This document shows, piece by piece, positions 1-8,646 of a stretch of 64,000 nt of DNA. Source of the stretch: Helicobacter sp. 11S02629-2 (GTDB lineage: Bacteria; Campylobacterota; Campylobacteria; Campylobacterales; Helicobacteraceae); NCBI RefSeq assembly GCF_002272875.1, contig NZ_MLAN01000006.1, positions 1-64,000 of the forward strand. The letters are read 5' to 3'. Each line of letters starts with the position of its first letter. Within the stretch, counting starts at the first letter, position 1. Both the position numbers and the translations under genes were made by a program. Under the pieces are notes generated by a model that had not been told where the DNA came from, ran no database searches, and saw only the letters and a program-made list of their open reading frames with translations.

Positions 1-13
1 TTTTTTTTTTTTT
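1..13. repeat. poly-T tract at window edge
   Basis: At least 13 consecutive T open the window and the run may extend beyond it. Homopolymer tracts of this length are slippage-prone and in Helicobacter often sit in promoters or reading frames of phase-variable genes. No gene can be tied to it from this side. Confidence 0.6.
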
Positions 14-371
14 GTATTAAAGGAAGCTTAAAGTGAAAACTTTTATAAAAAATATTTATTAGTTAATACTAAAAATGAAATAAGATTTTACTTTTAGCTA
101 TTTTTAGCTCTTTTTCACTTTAAATATTAAAATGATCTTTTACTAAAATAGAAGAAAGAAAGAGAAGGCTTAACTTTTACATAGTGAGAGAAGCTTAGCT
201 TTTAGTATTAGTAAGTTTAGGTTGGTGGTTTGTGGAGTTGGATGGAAATTAGTAAAGATCTAGCTTTTAAAAAGGTGTGCTTAGCGATTAAGTTATATTA
301 AGTAAGGGTAAGCAAGCAACTTCAAGAGGGTGAAAACAAGCGATAGCGCAAGTTTCTTTGAAAAAGACTAA
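1..371. other. gene-poor stretch without a convincing gene
   Basis: AT-rich sequence with stop codons in all frames. It holds a 19-codon open frame at 242-301 (plus) with a weak GGAG four bases before its ATG, which I do not call as a gene. It also holds the element AAGAGGGTG at 324-332, which is complementary to 558-566 and belongs to the candidate toxin mRNA described below. Confidence 0.5.
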
Positions 372-425
372 CTAAAAACTAGGCTTGCTAAAAGGCTTTT
401 TGAGAAGTGCCTTTCTAGTTTTTAG
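372..425 (-). terminator. long hairpin downstream of the small toxin-like ORF
   Basis: CTAAAAACTAG (372-382) is exactly complementary to CTAGTTTTTAG (415-425). Inside it AAAGGC (391-396) pairs with GCCTTT (409-414). Read on the minus strand the hairpin begins ten bases after the stop codon of the 435-506 frame. It may end that mRNA or form a stable 3' structure of a transcript running to about 320. There is no clean U-run, so read-through is plausible. Confidence 0.5.
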
Positions 426-434
426 CTTTTATTC

Positions 435-506
435 TTAGTAGACTTTAGTACAGGTTAATAAAATAACTAGTATAATGAAAACTAAGATTTTGGGAATCTT
501 TTTCAT
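435..506 (-). CDS. candidate type I toxin, 23-aa hydrophobic peptide
   Basis: The peptide begins MKKIPK, has an uninterrupted aliphatic core at residues 7-17 (Ile, Leu, Val, Phe only) and ends TCTKVY, so it would form one short membrane helix. The start is fixed by AAGGAGGTGAT (512-522 on the minus strand), an 11-base perfect complement of the 16S rRNA 3' end, with 8 bases between GGAGG and the ATG. An extended -10 (TGTTATAAT, 585-593) lies upstream and a 9-bp hairpin occupies the 5' leader. Size and composition resemble Ibs or Fst-type type I toxins, and the RNA layout resembles hok and aapA. I see no sequence identity with any known toxin, so the function is inferred from architecture. An ATG at 513 gives another 23-residue frame but lies only 3 bases from GGAGG. 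Confidence 0.55.
   Translation of the reverse strand: MKKIPKILVFIILVILLTCTKVY
471..476 (+). promoter_or_regulatory. -10 box of putative antisense RNA inside the toxin-like ORF
   Basis: TATAAT on the plus strand lies inside the 435-506 reading frame on the opposite strand. Initiation about 7 bases downstream would give an RNA starting near 483 that covers the toxin start codon, the Shine-Dalgarno sequence and the 5' hairpin. There is no good -35 box, which is common in Campylobacterota, where the -10 dominates. Confidence 0.45.
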
Positions 507-569
507 TAGGCATCACCTCCTTCCTTTTTTGGAACGAGATATACACCTAAGAGGCACCACCCTCTTAGG
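483..569 (+). ncRNA. putative antisense RNA (antitoxin) to the small ORF
   Basis: Predicted only from the TATAAT at 471-476 and the inverted repeat at 546-569 as a possible 3' structure. The RNA would be about 85 nt and fully complementary to the ribosome-loading region of the toxin-like mRNA. That is the arrangement of the IsoA antisense RNAs of Helicobacter pylori. The ends are approximate and no U-run follows the hairpin. Confidence 0.35.
546..569 (-). promoter_or_regulatory. 5' leader hairpin with competing long-range pairing
   Basis: CCTAAGAGG (546-554) and CCTCTTAGG (561-569) form a perfect 9-bp stem with a 6-base loop in the leader of the minus-strand transcript. The bases at 558-566 can instead pair over 9 bp with 324-332 at the other end of the same transcript. 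In hok and aapA mRNAs such a 5'-3' pairing keeps the full-length mRNA untranslatable until its 3' end is trimmed. Confidence 0.5.
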
Positions 570-584
570 GCAACCTCTACTTCA

Positions 585-593
585 ATTATAACA
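585..593 (-). promoter_or_regulatory. extended -10 promoter of the small ORF
   Basis: On the minus strand the sequence reads TG-T-TATAAT, a consensus extended -10. A start near 577 would give a leader of about 70 bases holding the hairpin and the strong Shine-Dalgarno sequence. Confidence 0.6.
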
Positions 594-668
594 AATCAAT
601 ATTTTTACTTTTATGGATTCTTTTTATGAGTTTTTATACTTGCTTAATCGCGCCTGCTGTGCTTTTAG

Positions 669-860
669 CGTAAAGATAACTATATTATTTTATATAAAAC
701 TGCCACAATTTACTTAAGCAAGACTTGTAATAATGGAGTTTCTATACTTAATAAAATGGTTGATTATTTGATATTTAACTACAAATTTGATAAAGCTGAA
801 AGTAGATTCAACACAAGATTAAAATCTTATGTTGAAAACGAAGTATTAGCGATGTTGTAA
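669..860 (+). pseudogene. coding-like remnant, unassigned
   Basis: One plus-strand frame is open for 63 codons from just after a TAG (666-668) to TAA (858-860), with protein-like composition in its second half (for example FDKAESRFNTRLKSYVENEV). The only ATG in its first half is at 756, has no Shine-Dalgarno sequence and would leave 34 residues. It ends 13 bases before the convergent infA. I do not recognise the protein. It may be the 3' relic of a gene broken when this region was rearranged, or chance. Confidence 0.25.
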
Positions 861-873
861 AAGCTATAAGCAG

Positions 874-1122
874 TTAGCTCTGCGATGAAGAAGAGGCCTC
901 ATTACGTGGATAGCGATAAACTATCCTACCTTTATCAAGACTATAAGGTGTAAGTTCAATCTTTACCTTATCACCTTGCAAGATATTAATCTTATTCATC
1001 CTCATCTTACCTGCTATATGACATAAAACTACATGCCCATTAGCAAGCTCTACTCTAAAAGTAGTACTAGGCAAAGCCTCTATAACCCTTCCATCTGTTT
1101 CTATAACATCATCTTTAGCCAA
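874..1122 (-). CDS. infA: translation initiation factor IF-1
   Basis: This 82-residue S1/OB-fold protein binds the ribosomal A site during initiation with IF-2 and IF-3. The family start MAKDDVIE and the core [20 protein letters not shown] are visible. It is about ten residues longer than the usual 72 because of a C-terminal serine-rich tail (EASSSSQS). It is the last gene of the long minus-strand ribosomal operon, 18 bases after map. In many bacteria rpmJ follows directly, but here rpmJ lies near 62 kb and the operon ends into the region with the toxin-like module. Confidence 0.97.
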   Translation of the reverse strand: MAKDDVIETDGRVIEALPSTTFRVELANGHVVLCHIAGKMRMNKINILQGDKVKIELTPYSLDKGRIVYRYPRNEASSSSQS

Positions 1123-1140
1123 ACGTAATCCTTTTATAAC

Positions 1141-1893
1141 TTATATTTGCGTTAGTATTTTAGCTTTGCCATCAACTATGGCGACTGTGTGCTCATGGTG
1201 AGAAGTATTTAGCCCATCTTCACTTACAACAGACCACTTATCTCCTAAAATCTTAGGCTTACCACTTTTTTGACAAACCATAGGTTCAAGACAAAATATC
1301 ATCCCTTCTTTGACTTTTGGGCCACTATTTAAAGGACCAGTAGCATAGTTTGGAATCTCAGGTGCATCGTGAGGCTTTCTACCTATACCATGGCCACAGT
1401 AGCCTTCAAGTGGCACAAAGCCAGACTGGCGGATATTTTGTTCTAGCATGCTGCTAATCTCTTTAAAACGCATACCAGCTCTTATATTATCTATTACATT
1501 ATTTAAAGTATTAAAAGAAGAAGCAAGAAGTTTTTCATCACTACTAGAAATCTTACCTACGCCTACAGTAACAGCACCATCTCCAAACCAGCCATCCAAG
1601 TTACTACCTGTATCAAAGCCTACTATATCGCCTTCTTTTAGCTTATAGTCAGTTGGTATACCGTGTATTACGACTTCATTTAAAGAGATACAAACTGCAT
1701 TAGGAAAGCCATAAAGACCTTTGAAGGCTGGCTTTACATTTCTAGACTTCATAAAGTCTTCAACTGCCCTATCTATCTCTAGTAAGCTAACTCCGGGCTT
1801 TGCCATAGAGCTAGCAAGCTCTAAAGCTAAGGCTACTTCAAGGGAGGCTAGTCTTAGAGATTCTATTTCTTTTTTGTTTCTTACCGGTATCAT
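1141..1893 (-). CDS. map: methionine aminopeptidase, type I
   Basis: A cytosolic metalloenzyme that removes the initiator methionine from nascent proteins. The 250 residues span the pita-bread fold, and the five metal ligands can be placed at D94, D105, H168 (in GHGIGRKPHD), E203 (CLEPM) and E234. H77 (VIHGIP) is the usual substrate-binding histidine. The gene lies 2 bases after secY and 18 before infA, the usual spc-operon position. Confidence 0.97.
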   Translation of the reverse strand: MIPVRNKKEIESLRLASLEVALALELASSMAKPGVSLLEIDRAVEDFMKSRNVKPAFKGLYGFPNAVCISLNEVVIHGIPTDYKLKEGDIVGFDTGSNLDGWFGDGAVTVGVGKISSSDEKLLASSFNTLNNVIDNIRAGMRFKEISSMLEQNIRQSGFVPLEGYCGHGIGRKPHDAPEIPNYATGPLNSGPKVKEGMIFCLEPMVCQKSGKPKILGDKWSVVSEDGLNTSHHEHTVAIVDGKAKILTQI

Positions 1894-1895
1894 AG

Positions 1896-3155
1896 TTAAA
1901 TACCAACAGCACTCAAGGTCTGATACTTACTCATATATATCTGAGCTTCAATCTTACGCATAGTGTCTATGGCAACTTGCACAACGATTAGCACTGAAGT
2001 TCCACCAAAGAGGAAAGGTACTCCCATAAAGTGGAGTAGTAACCATGGAACAGTTGAAATGATAGCTAGATATAAAGCACCCCAAAATGTCAGATGCCCC
2101 GCTACTTTGTTTAGATAGTGGGCTGTGCTTTCACCTGGTCTAAGACCCGGTATGTAGCCATTTTGTCTTTTTAAGTTATCTGCTATATCTTTAGAGTTAA
2201 AGACTATAGAAGAGTAAAAGAAAGAGAAAAAGATGATGAATATAAACATTAAGATGTTATATCCATACCCTGCTGGATTTAAAAAGTCAGCTATAGCTAA
2301 CAAGACCTTATTAGAGCTTGCGTGCAGTATAGTTGAAGGAAAGACCAAAAGTGCTGAGGCAAAGATAGGTGGTATAACCCCACTTAGGTTTAACTTAACT
2401 GGTATGTAGTTCATGATACGCTTGTTTTGGTTTTGCATAATCACTTTTCTAGCATAAGAAACTGGGATCCTTCTTTCACCTAGTTCTATATAAATGATGA
2501 TAAAAACTGTCACAAGGACTACTACTATGATGCCTATTAGAGAAAGGATACTCTTATCATTAACACTTACTGCATTAAACTCTGCACCTATAGCACTTGG
2601 GATTCCAGAAACAATACCTGCAAAGATTATAAGAGAGATACCATTACCTATACCTTTTTGAGTTATCTGCTCACCTATCCACACAAGAAGCATAGTCCCA
2701 GCTAGCATAGAAAATATAGACACTACGACAAAAAGCGACATATTAATCAAGATAGCATTACCACCATGTCCACCTATACTATTTAGCCCATAGCTTACGC
2801 TTCCTGCTTGTATAATGGTTATAAAGATAGTTAGATAACGTATGATTTGCATATATTTTTGCATACCGTCACGTTCTTTTTTCATCTTTCCTATATTGGT
2901 AAAAGTTGCAGATAGTAGTTCCATTACAATGGATGCTGTAATGTAGGGCATGATGCCTAAGGAGATAATGCTTAGTCTTTCAACTGCGTGACCACTAAAT
3001 GTATTAAATAACCCCAAAGCCCCACCAGCGTTAGCATCAAAAAACTGTTTTAGTGCACTAGGGTCAACTCCGGGAATTGGAACATAAGATAATAATCTAT
3101 AGGCGAAGAGAAATGCCAATGTGATTAATATCTTATTTAAGATCGCTCTATTCAT
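1896..3155 (-). CDS. secY: preprotein translocase subunit SecY
   Basis: The central channel of the Sec translocon, 419 residues with about ten membrane helices. SecY landmarks include the plug-side segment GIMPYITASIVMELL, the cytosolic loop after GERRIPVSYARK and the late loop KDIADNLKRQNGYIPGLRPG. Its start overlaps the rplO stop by one base (TAATG), so translation is probably coupled. The protein sits in the inner membrane and partners with SecE, SecG and SecA, none of which is in this window. Confidence 0.97.
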   Translation of the reverse strand: MNRAILNKILITLAFLFAYRLLSYVPIPGVDPSALKQFFDANAGGALGLFNTFSGHAVERLSIISLGIMPYITASIVMELLSATFTNIGKMKKERDGMQKYMQIIRYLTIFITIIQAGSVSYGLNSIGGHGGNAILINMSLFVVVSIFSMLAGTMLLVWIGEQITQKGIGNGISLIIFAGIVSGIPSAIGAEFNAVSVNDKSILSLIGIIVVVLVTVFIIIYIELGERRIPVSYARKVIMQNQNKRIMNYIPVKLNLSGVIPPIFASALLVFPSTILHASSNKVLLAIADFLNPAGYGYNILMFIFIIFFSFFYSSIVFNSKDIADNLKRQNGYIPGLRPGESTAHYLNKVAGHLTFWGALYLAIISTVPWLLLHFMGVPFLFGGTSVLIVVQVAIDTMRKIEAQIYMSKYQTLSAVGI

Positions 3156-3553
3156 TATAGACTTCCGCTAGTAACGATTCTTTCATCTTTAATTTTAGAT
3201 ACTAGAGACTTAGCTTTTGTTCCTATCAACTTCACTTTTACAACATAAAGTGGAATCTTATAAACTGTTTTTATAGATTCTAAAGTTATCTCGCTTAAGT
3301 TTTCTAGTCCTACTTGCTTATCTACATTTATAACGTAAGGTTTAACTACTCTAGAAGTAAAGCCAACTTTAGGAAGTCTTCTTTGAAGTGGTTGTTGTCC
3401 ACCTTCAAAACCTCTTTTTGCCTTATAACCAGTTCTAGCAGTTTGACCCTTACCACCACGAGTAGCAGTCTTACCCATACCAGAGCCTTGACCACGTCCT
3501 ACTCTTTTTATATCTTTTGTACTACCTTTGGCAGGTTGTATTTTTTCTAGCAT
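3155..3553 (-). CDS. rplO: 50S ribosomal protein L15
   Basis: 132 residues, slightly short for L15 (about 144 in E. coli). The glycine-rich N-terminal extension that winds through 23S rRNA is typical ([20 protein letters not shown]), followed by the globular domain with LPKVGF. It lies between rpsE and secY in the spc order. It has no rpmD (L30) neighbour; rpmD is absent between rpsE and rplO here, as in other Campylobacterota to my knowledge. Confidence 0.97.
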   Translation of the reverse strand: MLEKIQPAKGSTKDIKRVGRGQGSGMGKTATRGGKGQTARTGYKAKRGFEGGQQPLQRRLPKVGFTSRVVKPYVINVDKQVGLENLSEITLESIKTVYKIPLYVVKVKLIGTKAKSLVSKIKDERIVTSGSL

Positions 3554-3566
3554 GACTTTTTCTCCC

Positions 3567-4007
3567 TTAAGCTTTTATTCTTGCTAATGCACCAATAGTA
3601 GCACGCACAACGTTGTAAGGGTTGCTAGAACCAAGTGACTTTGTAAGGATATCTCTAATACCTGCTAGTTCAACTACTGGTCTAGCAGATCCACCTGCTA
3701 TAACACCTGTACCTTCACTTGCTGGTTTTAGCATGATCTTGCTTGCATTGTATTTGTGCTCTATATCGTGGGCTATAGTCGTCCCTTTGATGTTTACATA
3801 GATGATATTCTTAAATGCATCATCAACTGCTTTTTTGATAGCATCTGGAACTTCTTTTGCCTTCCCAAGTCCAAAACCTACAAGACCATTCTTGTTTCCA
3901 ACAACCACTAAAGCATTAAATCTAAATCTACGTCCGCCTTTTACAACTTTAGTAACGCGACCTATATTTACAACTACTTCGCTAAATTCCTCTTTGTTGA
4001 TTTCCAT
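3567..4007 (-). CDS. rpsE: 30S ribosomal protein S5
   Basis: A 146-residue S5 with the double-stranded RNA-binding-like N-terminal domain ([19 protein letters not shown]) and the second domain carrying [20 protein letters not shown]. It helps form the mRNA entry channel and affects decoding accuracy. It lies 9 bases after rplR and 13 before rplO. Confidence 0.97.
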   Translation of the reverse strand: MEINKEEFSEVVVNIGRVTKVVKGGRRFRFNALVVVGNKNGLVGFGLGKAKEVPDAIKKAVDDAFKNIIYVNIKGTTIAHDIEHKYNASKIMLKPASEGTGVIAGGSARPVVELAGIRDILTKSLGSSNPYNVVRATIGALARIKA

Positions 4008-4016
4008 TTCTTCTCC

Positions 4017-4373
4017 TTAAAGAACTATGCCATTATCTCTTAGTGTTTGTGCAAAAGTCGCAACTACACCATGATACAAATATCCGTTTCTATCAAACAC
4101 TACTTCAGCTATACCTTTTTCTTTAAGGATGTTGGCAAACTCTGTTGCTAACTTTGCAACATCTTCTTTATTGTTCCCAACTTTTAACTTACATCCATCT
4201 ATTGACGCAACAGTTGTGCCTAATGCGTCATTTATAGCCTGTGCATAAAAGTGTTTATTAGATCTAAAGACACTAACTCTAGGTTTTGTCTCACAACCTA
4301 CACATTTAGCCCTACCGCGCAATTTCCTTTTTAGTCGTAATTGCTTTTTTCTTTCTAAAATCTTAGCTATCAT
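4017..4373 (-). CDS. rplR: 50S ribosomal protein L18
   Basis: 118 residues. L18 binds 5S rRNA together with L5 and L25. The basic N-terminus ([15 protein letters not shown]), the [14 protein letters not shown] strand and the C-terminal [12 protein letters not shown] motif are characteristic. A Cys-rich insert (CVGCETK) near residue 25 is unusual for E. coli-type L18. It is a spc operon gene between rplF and rpsE. Confidence 0.97.
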   Translation of the reverse strand: MIAKILERKKQLRLKRKLRGRAKCVGCETKPRVSVFRSNKHFYAQAINDALGTTVASIDGCKLKVGNNKEDVAKLATEFANILKEKGIAEVVFDRNGYLYHGVVATFAQTLRDNGIVL

Positions 4374-4398
4374 TTTTCGCCTTACTTATAAATTATGG

Positions 4399-4935
4399 TT
4401 ATTTTTTAGATGTTTTACCAGCTTTTCTGATAATAGTTTCATCACTGTATTTAACACCCTTACCTTTATATGGCTCTGGTGGTCTGAAATCTCTTATCTC
4501 AGCGGCTATTTGCCCAACTTGTTGCTTATCTATACCTTTTATAGTAATAAGGTTTTTTTCAACACTTATTTCTATATTTTCAGGGATTGGATATTTAATA
4601 GGGTGGGAAAAACCTAAAAGTAGCTCTAAAGTTTTACCATTAACACTAGCTCTATAACCAACTCCGTTGATTTCTAGTGTCTTAACAAAACCACTACTTA
4701 AACCAATAACTATATTGTTAGCTAGTGCTCTATAAGTACCCCAAAATGCACGTGATTGTGGTGCAGAATCTATAGCAGCAAAAACTAGCTCGTTGTTGCT
4801 ATACTCAATCTTCACACGGTTAAATGTTTCTAAGTTTCTAACTAATTTTGAATTTTTAAAAGCAATGTTGCTCCCATTAATACTCACTTCGATTCCACTT
4901 GGAATATTAATTGGCTTCTTACCTACTCTTGACAT
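4399..4935 (-). CDS. rplF: 50S ribosomal protein L6
   Basis: 178 residues. The start [14 protein letters not shown] and the C-terminal signature [13 protein letters not shown] (about residues 150-162) are diagnostic. L6 lies near the factor-binding site and the sarcin-ricin loop. Order and 9-base spacing to rpsH match the spc operon. Confidence 0.97.
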   Translation of the reverse strand: MSRVGKKPINIPSGIEVSINGSNIAFKNSKLVRNLETFNRVKIEYSNNELVFAAIDSAPQSRAFWGTYRALANNIVIGLSSGFVKTLEINGVGYRASVNGKTLELLLGFSHPIKYPIPENIEISVEKNLITIKGIDKQQVGQIAAEIRDFRPPEPYKGKGVKYSDETIIRKAGKTSKK

Positions 4936-4944
4936 ATATCTCTC

Positions 4945-5340
4945 CTACCAAATACTGCAAAGCGCTTCACCGCCGACATTTAACTTATAGGCTTCATCAT
5001 TTGCTATAACACCTTTTGAAGTGCTAACAACTATGATTCCATAACCATTTTTAAATCTTTTTAGCTCATCTTTTGATCTATAGATTCTTCTTCCTGGCTT
5101 ACTTATCCTCTTTAATTCACTAATGACACTATTACCTCTATCATCGTAAGCTAACTGGACAAATATGCTTTGTTTGTTGTCTTTATCATCTACGCGGTAG
5201 TCTTTTATAAAGTTTCTTTGTTTGAAAACTTCTAAGATGCTAACTACTATCTTTCCATAATACAGTTGTGTATTATCAAGTTTTCTCATAGAAGCATTTC
5301 TAATGCGTGTTATAGAATCTGCGATTATATCATTTACCAT
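4945..5340 (-). CDS. rpsH: 30S ribosomal protein S8
   Basis: 131 residues starting [18 protein letters not shown] and ending in the C-terminal GGEALCSIW, with the [10 protein letters not shown] core. S8 is a primary 16S rRNA-binding protein and in E. coli represses its own operon by binding spc mRNA. Whether that control exists here cannot be judged by eye. Confidence 0.97.
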   Translation of the reverse strand: MVNDIIADSITRIRNASMRKLDNTQLYYGKIVVSILEVFKQRNFIKDYRVDDKDNKQSIFVQLAYDDRGNSVISELKRISKPGRRIYRSKDELKRFKNGYGIIVVSTSKGVIANDEAYKLNVGGEALCSIW

Positions 5341-5349
5341 GCTTTCACC

Positions 5350-5535
5350 TTACCAACTAGCTTTTCTAAGGCCGGGTATCAGGCCTTCATTACCCATCTT
5401 ACGTAAACAAACGCGACATATTCCAAAGTCTCTATAAACAGAGTGAGGTCTCCCACATATCTGACATCTTGTGTAACCTCTAACTTTAAACTTAGGCTTT
5501 CTTTTTGCCTTAGCTATCATAGACTTCTTTGCCAT
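5350..5535 (-). CDS. rpsN: 30S ribosomal protein S14, zinc-binding type
   Basis: A 61-residue short S14 of the zinc-containing class, with C24, C27, C40 and C43 forming the ribbon (RCQICGRPH and ICRVCLR). The longer zinc-free class has about 100 residues. S14 belongs to the 30S head near S3 and S10. Its start overlaps the rplE stop by one base. Confidence 0.97.
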   Translation of the reverse strand: MAKKSMIAKAKRKPKFKVRGYTRCQICGRPHSVYRDFGICRVCLRKMGNEGLIPGLRKASW

Positions 5536-6080
5536 TATCTTCCTTTCGCAAATGGAATACCGAATAATTCCAATAATTTATATGCCGACTTATCATCATT
5601 TGCAGTAGTTGCTATAGTTATATTCATACCATGAGTTACCATAATATCATCATAAACTACTTCAGGGAACATCAACTGCTCTTTTAAACCAAAACTGTAA
5701 TTTCCTCTGCCATCAAAGCCATTTTGAGGAACACCTCTAAAGTCTTTAACACGAGGAAGGGCTACAACGATTAACTTTTCTAAGAAGTTATACATCAACT
5801 TCCCTCTCAAAGTTACTTTAACACCCATAGGCATACCTTCTCTCATCTTAAAACCAGCAACAGACTTTTTAGCCTTAGTTATTAAGGCTTTTTGACCTGC
5901 TATTAAAGAAATAGTATCTGCTATGTTTTGCATAATCTTTGCTTCTTTAGCATATTCACCTGCACCAACACTTATAACTATTTTTTCAATTTTTGGTACC
6001 AACATAGGGTTGGTTATATTAAGCTCAGATTTTAACTTTTCTTTTATCTCAGTTTTATAGAGTTCTCTTAACGCAAACAT
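5535..6080 (-). CDS. rplE: 50S ribosomal protein L5
   Basis: 181 residues. L5 binds 5S rRNA and contacts P-site tRNA in the central protuberance. Family landmarks are [16 protein letters not shown] near the N-terminus, [16 protein letters not shown] in the middle and the C-terminal [10 protein letters not shown]. It is coupled to rplX upstream and rpsN downstream by one-base overlaps. Confidence 0.97.
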   Translation of the reverse strand: MFALRELYKTEIKEKLKSELNITNPMLVPKIEKIVISVGAGEYAKEAKIMQNIADTISLIAGQKALITKAKKSVAGFKMREGMPMGVKVTLRGKLMYNFLEKLIVVALPRVKDFRGVPQNGFDGRGNYSFGLKEQLMFPEVVYDDIMVTHGMNITIATTANDDKSAYKLLELFGIPFAKGR

Positions 6081-6313
6081 TATTTCTCCTCTATCTTTTT
6101 AACATTTGATATATCAAGAGGCATCTCTTTTGCGATAAATCCACCTTTTTTATTTTCATCATCAGGCTTGATAGCTTTTTTCGCAAGGTTGCAGCCTTTT
6201 ACTACTACCTTCCTTTCCTTTGGGAAAACAAAAAGCACTTCACCACTTTTGCCCTTATCATCACCAGTGATAACTTTAACATTATCACCTTTTTTTATCT
6301 TACATTTAACCAC
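6080..6313 (-). CDS. rplX: 50S ribosomal protein L24
   Basis: 77 residues, a short L24. The KOW motif is clear ([20 protein letters not shown], about residues 7-26). L24 initiates 50S assembly by binding domain I of 23S rRNA. It directly abuts rplN with no spacer. Confidence 0.96.
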   Translation of the reverse strand: MVKCKIKKGDNVKVITGDDKGKSGEVLFVFPKERKVVVKGCNLAKKAIKPDDENKKGGFIAKEMPLDISNVKKIEEK

Positions 6314-6682
6314 TTATAATACCTCCGGAGCTAACGACACTATTTTCATAAAATTTGCATATCGCACTTCTCTACTAACAGGACCAAATATACGAGTGCC
6401 TAAAGGCTCTCTTTTGTTATCCAATATAACAACCGCGTTATCATCAAATCTAACTAAAGATCCATTATCTCTATGGATTTCTTTTTTAGTTCTAACAACA
6501 ACTGCTTTTAAAACTTGACCTTTTTTTACCTTGCCATTAGGTATAGCACGTTTTACAGACACAACTATAACATCGCCTACGCTTGCATACATTCTGTGAC
6601 TTCCGCCTAAAACCTTAATGCACATTACCTCTTTTGCGCCACTATTATCAGCAACACTTAGTCTTGTAAAACTCTGTATCAT
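6314..6682 (-). CDS. rplN: 50S ribosomal protein L14
   Basis: 122 residues starting [20 protein letters not shown], with the central [20 protein letters not shown] and the end [17 protein letters not shown]14 lies at the subunit interface. Its start overlaps the rpsQ stop by 4 bases (ATGA type). Confidence 0.97.
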   Translation of the reverse strand: MIQSFTRLSVADNSGAKEVMCIKVLGGSHRMYASVGDVIVVSVKRAIPNGKVKKGQVLKAVVVRTKKEIHRDNGSLVRFDDNAVVILDNKREPLGTRIFGPVSREVRYANFMKIVSLAPEVL

Positions 6683-6945
6683 TCACCTACTCCTACAACA
6701 ACTATATCTTTTAGTTTAAAAGACTTATTTTTAGAAATAGGTCTGCACTCAATAGCAGTTACAACATCGCCCACTCTAGACTTGTTTTCTTCATCGTGAA
6801 TGGTGTATCTTTTAAATCTTTTAACGATTTTTCTATACTTTGGATGCACAACCCTTCTTTCAACAAGTACCACCGCACTTTTATCGCCAGCGATACTAAC
6901 TACTCTGCCTTGTATAACCCTCTTGTGGGCTTGATTTTCACTCAC
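6679..6945 (-). CDS. rpsQ: 30S ribosomal protein S17
   Basis: 88 residues, an OB-fold protein of the 30S body. Visible signatures are [20 protein letters not shown], the loop [19 protein letters not shown] and the C-terminal [11 protein letters not shown]. It overlaps rpmC by one base and rplN by four, so the three are probably translated as a coupled unit. Confidence 0.97.
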   Translation of the reverse strand: MSENQAHKRVIQGRVVSIAGDKSAVVLVERRVVHPKYRKIVKRFKRYTIHDEENKSRVGDVVTAIECRPISKNKSFKLKDIVVVGVGE

Positions 6946-7163
6946 TAGCTATCCTTTTTCTCTGTATCAGACACAGTTTCTTTTAATAAATTCAGCGCTG
7001 TATAAATTTTAGCTATATCTTTTTTTACTATAGAAATCTCATGTGACTTTGTTAATTGCATAGTCTTAAGTTTGATTCTAAGAGTAAAAAGCTCTCCTTT
7101 TTTTTCCTTCAAAAGCTCATTTAATTCATTCAAGCTCTTATTTTTTAGATCAATAAATTTCAT
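6945..7163 (-). CDS. rpmC: 50S ribosomal protein L29
   Basis: 72 residues forming a two-helix hairpin at the polypeptide exit tunnel. The start is taken at [14 protein letters not shown] because it matches other L29 proteins and lies about 8 bases after a GCGAG element. In-frame ATGs at 7169 and further upstream would add residues inside rplP without homology. The chosen start still overlaps the rplP end by 14 bases. The acidic-basic tail SDTEKKDS is lineage-specific. Confidence 0.93.
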   Translation of the reverse strand: MKFIDLKNKSLNELNELLKEKKGELFTLRIKLKTMQLTKSHEISIVKKDIAKIYTALNLLKETVSDTEKKDS

Positions 7164-7575
7164 TTTCATTCTCGCTAGTAACAATCTTAGTTTTAAAAGG
7201 CAATTTGCTTTGTGCTAAAGCAAGGGCTTCTCTTGCAGTAGCTTCATCTATGCCCAACATTTCATATATGATTCTGCCCGGCTGAATGTTCATCACCCAC
7301 TTATCAACACTACCTTTACCTTTACCCATACGAGTTTCTAAAGGTTTTGCAGTCAAAGGTTTATCTGGAAAAACTCTTATCCAAACTTTTCCAGCCCTTT
7401 TTGTGTGTCTAGTCATAGCAACCCTAGCAGATTCTATCTGTCTTGAATCTATTCTTCCATGCTCTAGTGCTTTTATACCAATATTTCCAAACGCAAGGCT
7501 AAAACCGCGGTAAGTAAGACCACGGTTTCTACCCTTCATTTGCTTTCTGAATTTGCTTCGTTTTGGCATCAACAT
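7150..7575 (-). CDS. rplP: 50S ribosomal protein L16
   Basis: 141 residues starting [19 protein letters not shown], the Helicobacter-type L16 start. The loop [11 protein letters not shown] and [10 protein letters not shown] near the peptidyl-transferase side are conserved. L16 helps position A-site tRNA. It lies 2 bases after rpsC, and its last 14 bases overlap rpmC. Confidence 0.97.
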   Translation of the reverse strand: MLMPKRSKFRKQMKGRNRGLTYRGFSLAFGNIGIKALEHGRIDSRQIESARVAMTRHTKRAGKVWIRVFPDKPLTAKPLETRMGKGKGSVDKWVMNIQPGRIIYEMLGIDEATAREALALAQSKLPFKTKIVTSENENEIY

Positions 7576-7577
7576 AG

Positions 7578-8276
7578 TTATTGTCTCCCTTTCCTAGCTC
7601 TTGCTCTTCCATCTTGTTCTTCAGCTTCTTTTTCTACATGCAAGCCTTTTTGAAGAACCTCACCTTTAAATATCCATACCTTTACACCTATGATCCCATA
7701 AGTAGTAGCAGCTTCAGCAAAACCATAATCTATCTTTGCTCTCAAAGTGTGTAATGGAACTCTTCCTTCCATATACCACTCAGTTCTCGCCATCTCAGCT
7801 CCTGCTAATCTTCCAGAAACTTTAACTTTGATACCTTTAGCACCATTTTTCATAGCAGCTTGCATAACTTTTTTCATAGCACGTCTAAAAGCCACACGCT
7901 TTTCAAGCTGAGTTGCTATATTTTCTGCTGCAAGCTGTGAGTTAGCTTGTGCTCTTTTAACTTCTTTAATGTTAATAGCAACATCTTTATCAACTAACTT
8001 TTTTAGAGTTTCTTTTACTTCTTCTATAGCAGCACCTTTCTTACCTATGATAAGGCCGGGTTTTGCTGCTACAACAGTAACTCTAAGTTTTGAAGCTGCT
8101 CTTTCTATAATGATCTCACTAATACCAGCATAGTAAAGTTCTTTTTTTAGGAATTTTCTAATAGCGTGGTCTTCTCCTATATTTGTAGGAGTCTTTCTAC
8201 TGTTTGGAAACCATCTAGAGGCCCAATTTCTATTTATACCTAATCTTAGCCCTATTGGATTGACTTTTTGACCCAT
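7578..8276 (-). CDS. rpsC: 30S ribosomal protein S3
   Basis: 232 residues starting [13 protein letters not shown]. The type II KH domain has its GXXG loop in [15 protein letters not shown] (about residues 73-87), followed by the C-terminal S3 domain ([27 protein letters not shown]). S3 lines the mRNA entry tunnel and has helicase-like activity there. It directly abuts rplV. Confidence 0.97.
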   Translation of the reverse strand: MGQKVNPIGLRLGINRNWASRWFPNSRKTPTNIGEDHAIRKFLKKELYYAGISEIIIERAASKLRVTVVAAKPGLIIGKKGAAIEEVKETLKKLVDKDVAINIKEVKRAQANSQLAAENIATQLEKRVAFRRAMKKVMQAAMKNGAKGIKVKVSGRLAGAEMARTEWYMEGRVPLHTLRAKIDYGFAEAATTYGIIGVKVWIFKGEVLQKGLHVEKEAEEQDGRARARKGRQ

Positions 8277-8636
8277 CTACTTAACCTCGCCTTTACTTTT
8301 TTTGCTAGATTTTTTCTCTTTGACTTCATCCACTTCGACAAAAATATGTGCCATAGGTTTTCTAATAGGAGTAGCCCTCCCTCTAGCGCGTGGCATAAAA
8401 CGACGTAAAACTGGACCAGCATCAACTCTACAAGAAATGATATGTACGCTACTTGCTTCAAATCCACCGTTTGCAACAGCTGATGCTATAGTTTTATAAA
8501 TTAATCTTGCGGCTTTATTAGGAGTAAACTCTAAGCTAGCAAGTGCTAACTCTGCGTTCATACCTTGTACTTGTCTAGCTATAAGTCTAGCTTTAGTAGG
8601 TGATAATCTAGTGTATTTTAATATTGCAGTACTCAT
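8277..8636 (-). CDS. rplV: 50S ribosomal protein L22
   Basis: 119 residues. The beta-hairpin that reaches the exit tunnel is visible as [18 protein letters not shown], the region where macrolide-resistance changes occur in other species. A lysine-rich tail ([14 protein letters not shown]) extends the usual length slightly. It lies between rpsS and rpsC in the S10 order. Confidence 0.97.
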   Translation of the reverse strand: MSTAILKYTRLSPTKARLIARQVQGMNAELALASLEFTPNKAARLIYKTIASAVANGGFEASSVHIISCRVDAGPVLRRFMPRARGRATPIRKPMAHIFVEVDEVKEKKSSKKSKGEVK

Positions 8637-8646
8637 TCTTACCTAC

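Noticed and set aside
242-301. 19-codon plus-strand frame with GGAG before its ATG
   Set aside because: Spacing of 4 bases is short and the frame has no other support. It is within chance expectation in AT-rich DNA.
445-513. Alternative ATG at 513 giving another 23-residue frame
   Set aside because: Only 3 bases separate it from GGAGG, and the peptide is polar and unremarkable.
512-522. Plus-strand ATCACCTCCTT looks like the 3' end of a 16S rRNA gene
   Set aside because: The flanks are not 16S rRNA. On the minus strand it is a perfect Shine-Dalgarno placed 8 bases from an ATG, which explains it.
8252-8476. Minus-strand frame overlapping rplV and the start of rpsC
   Set aside because: It lies inside two intact ribosomal protein genes and has no homology; it is a shadow frame.
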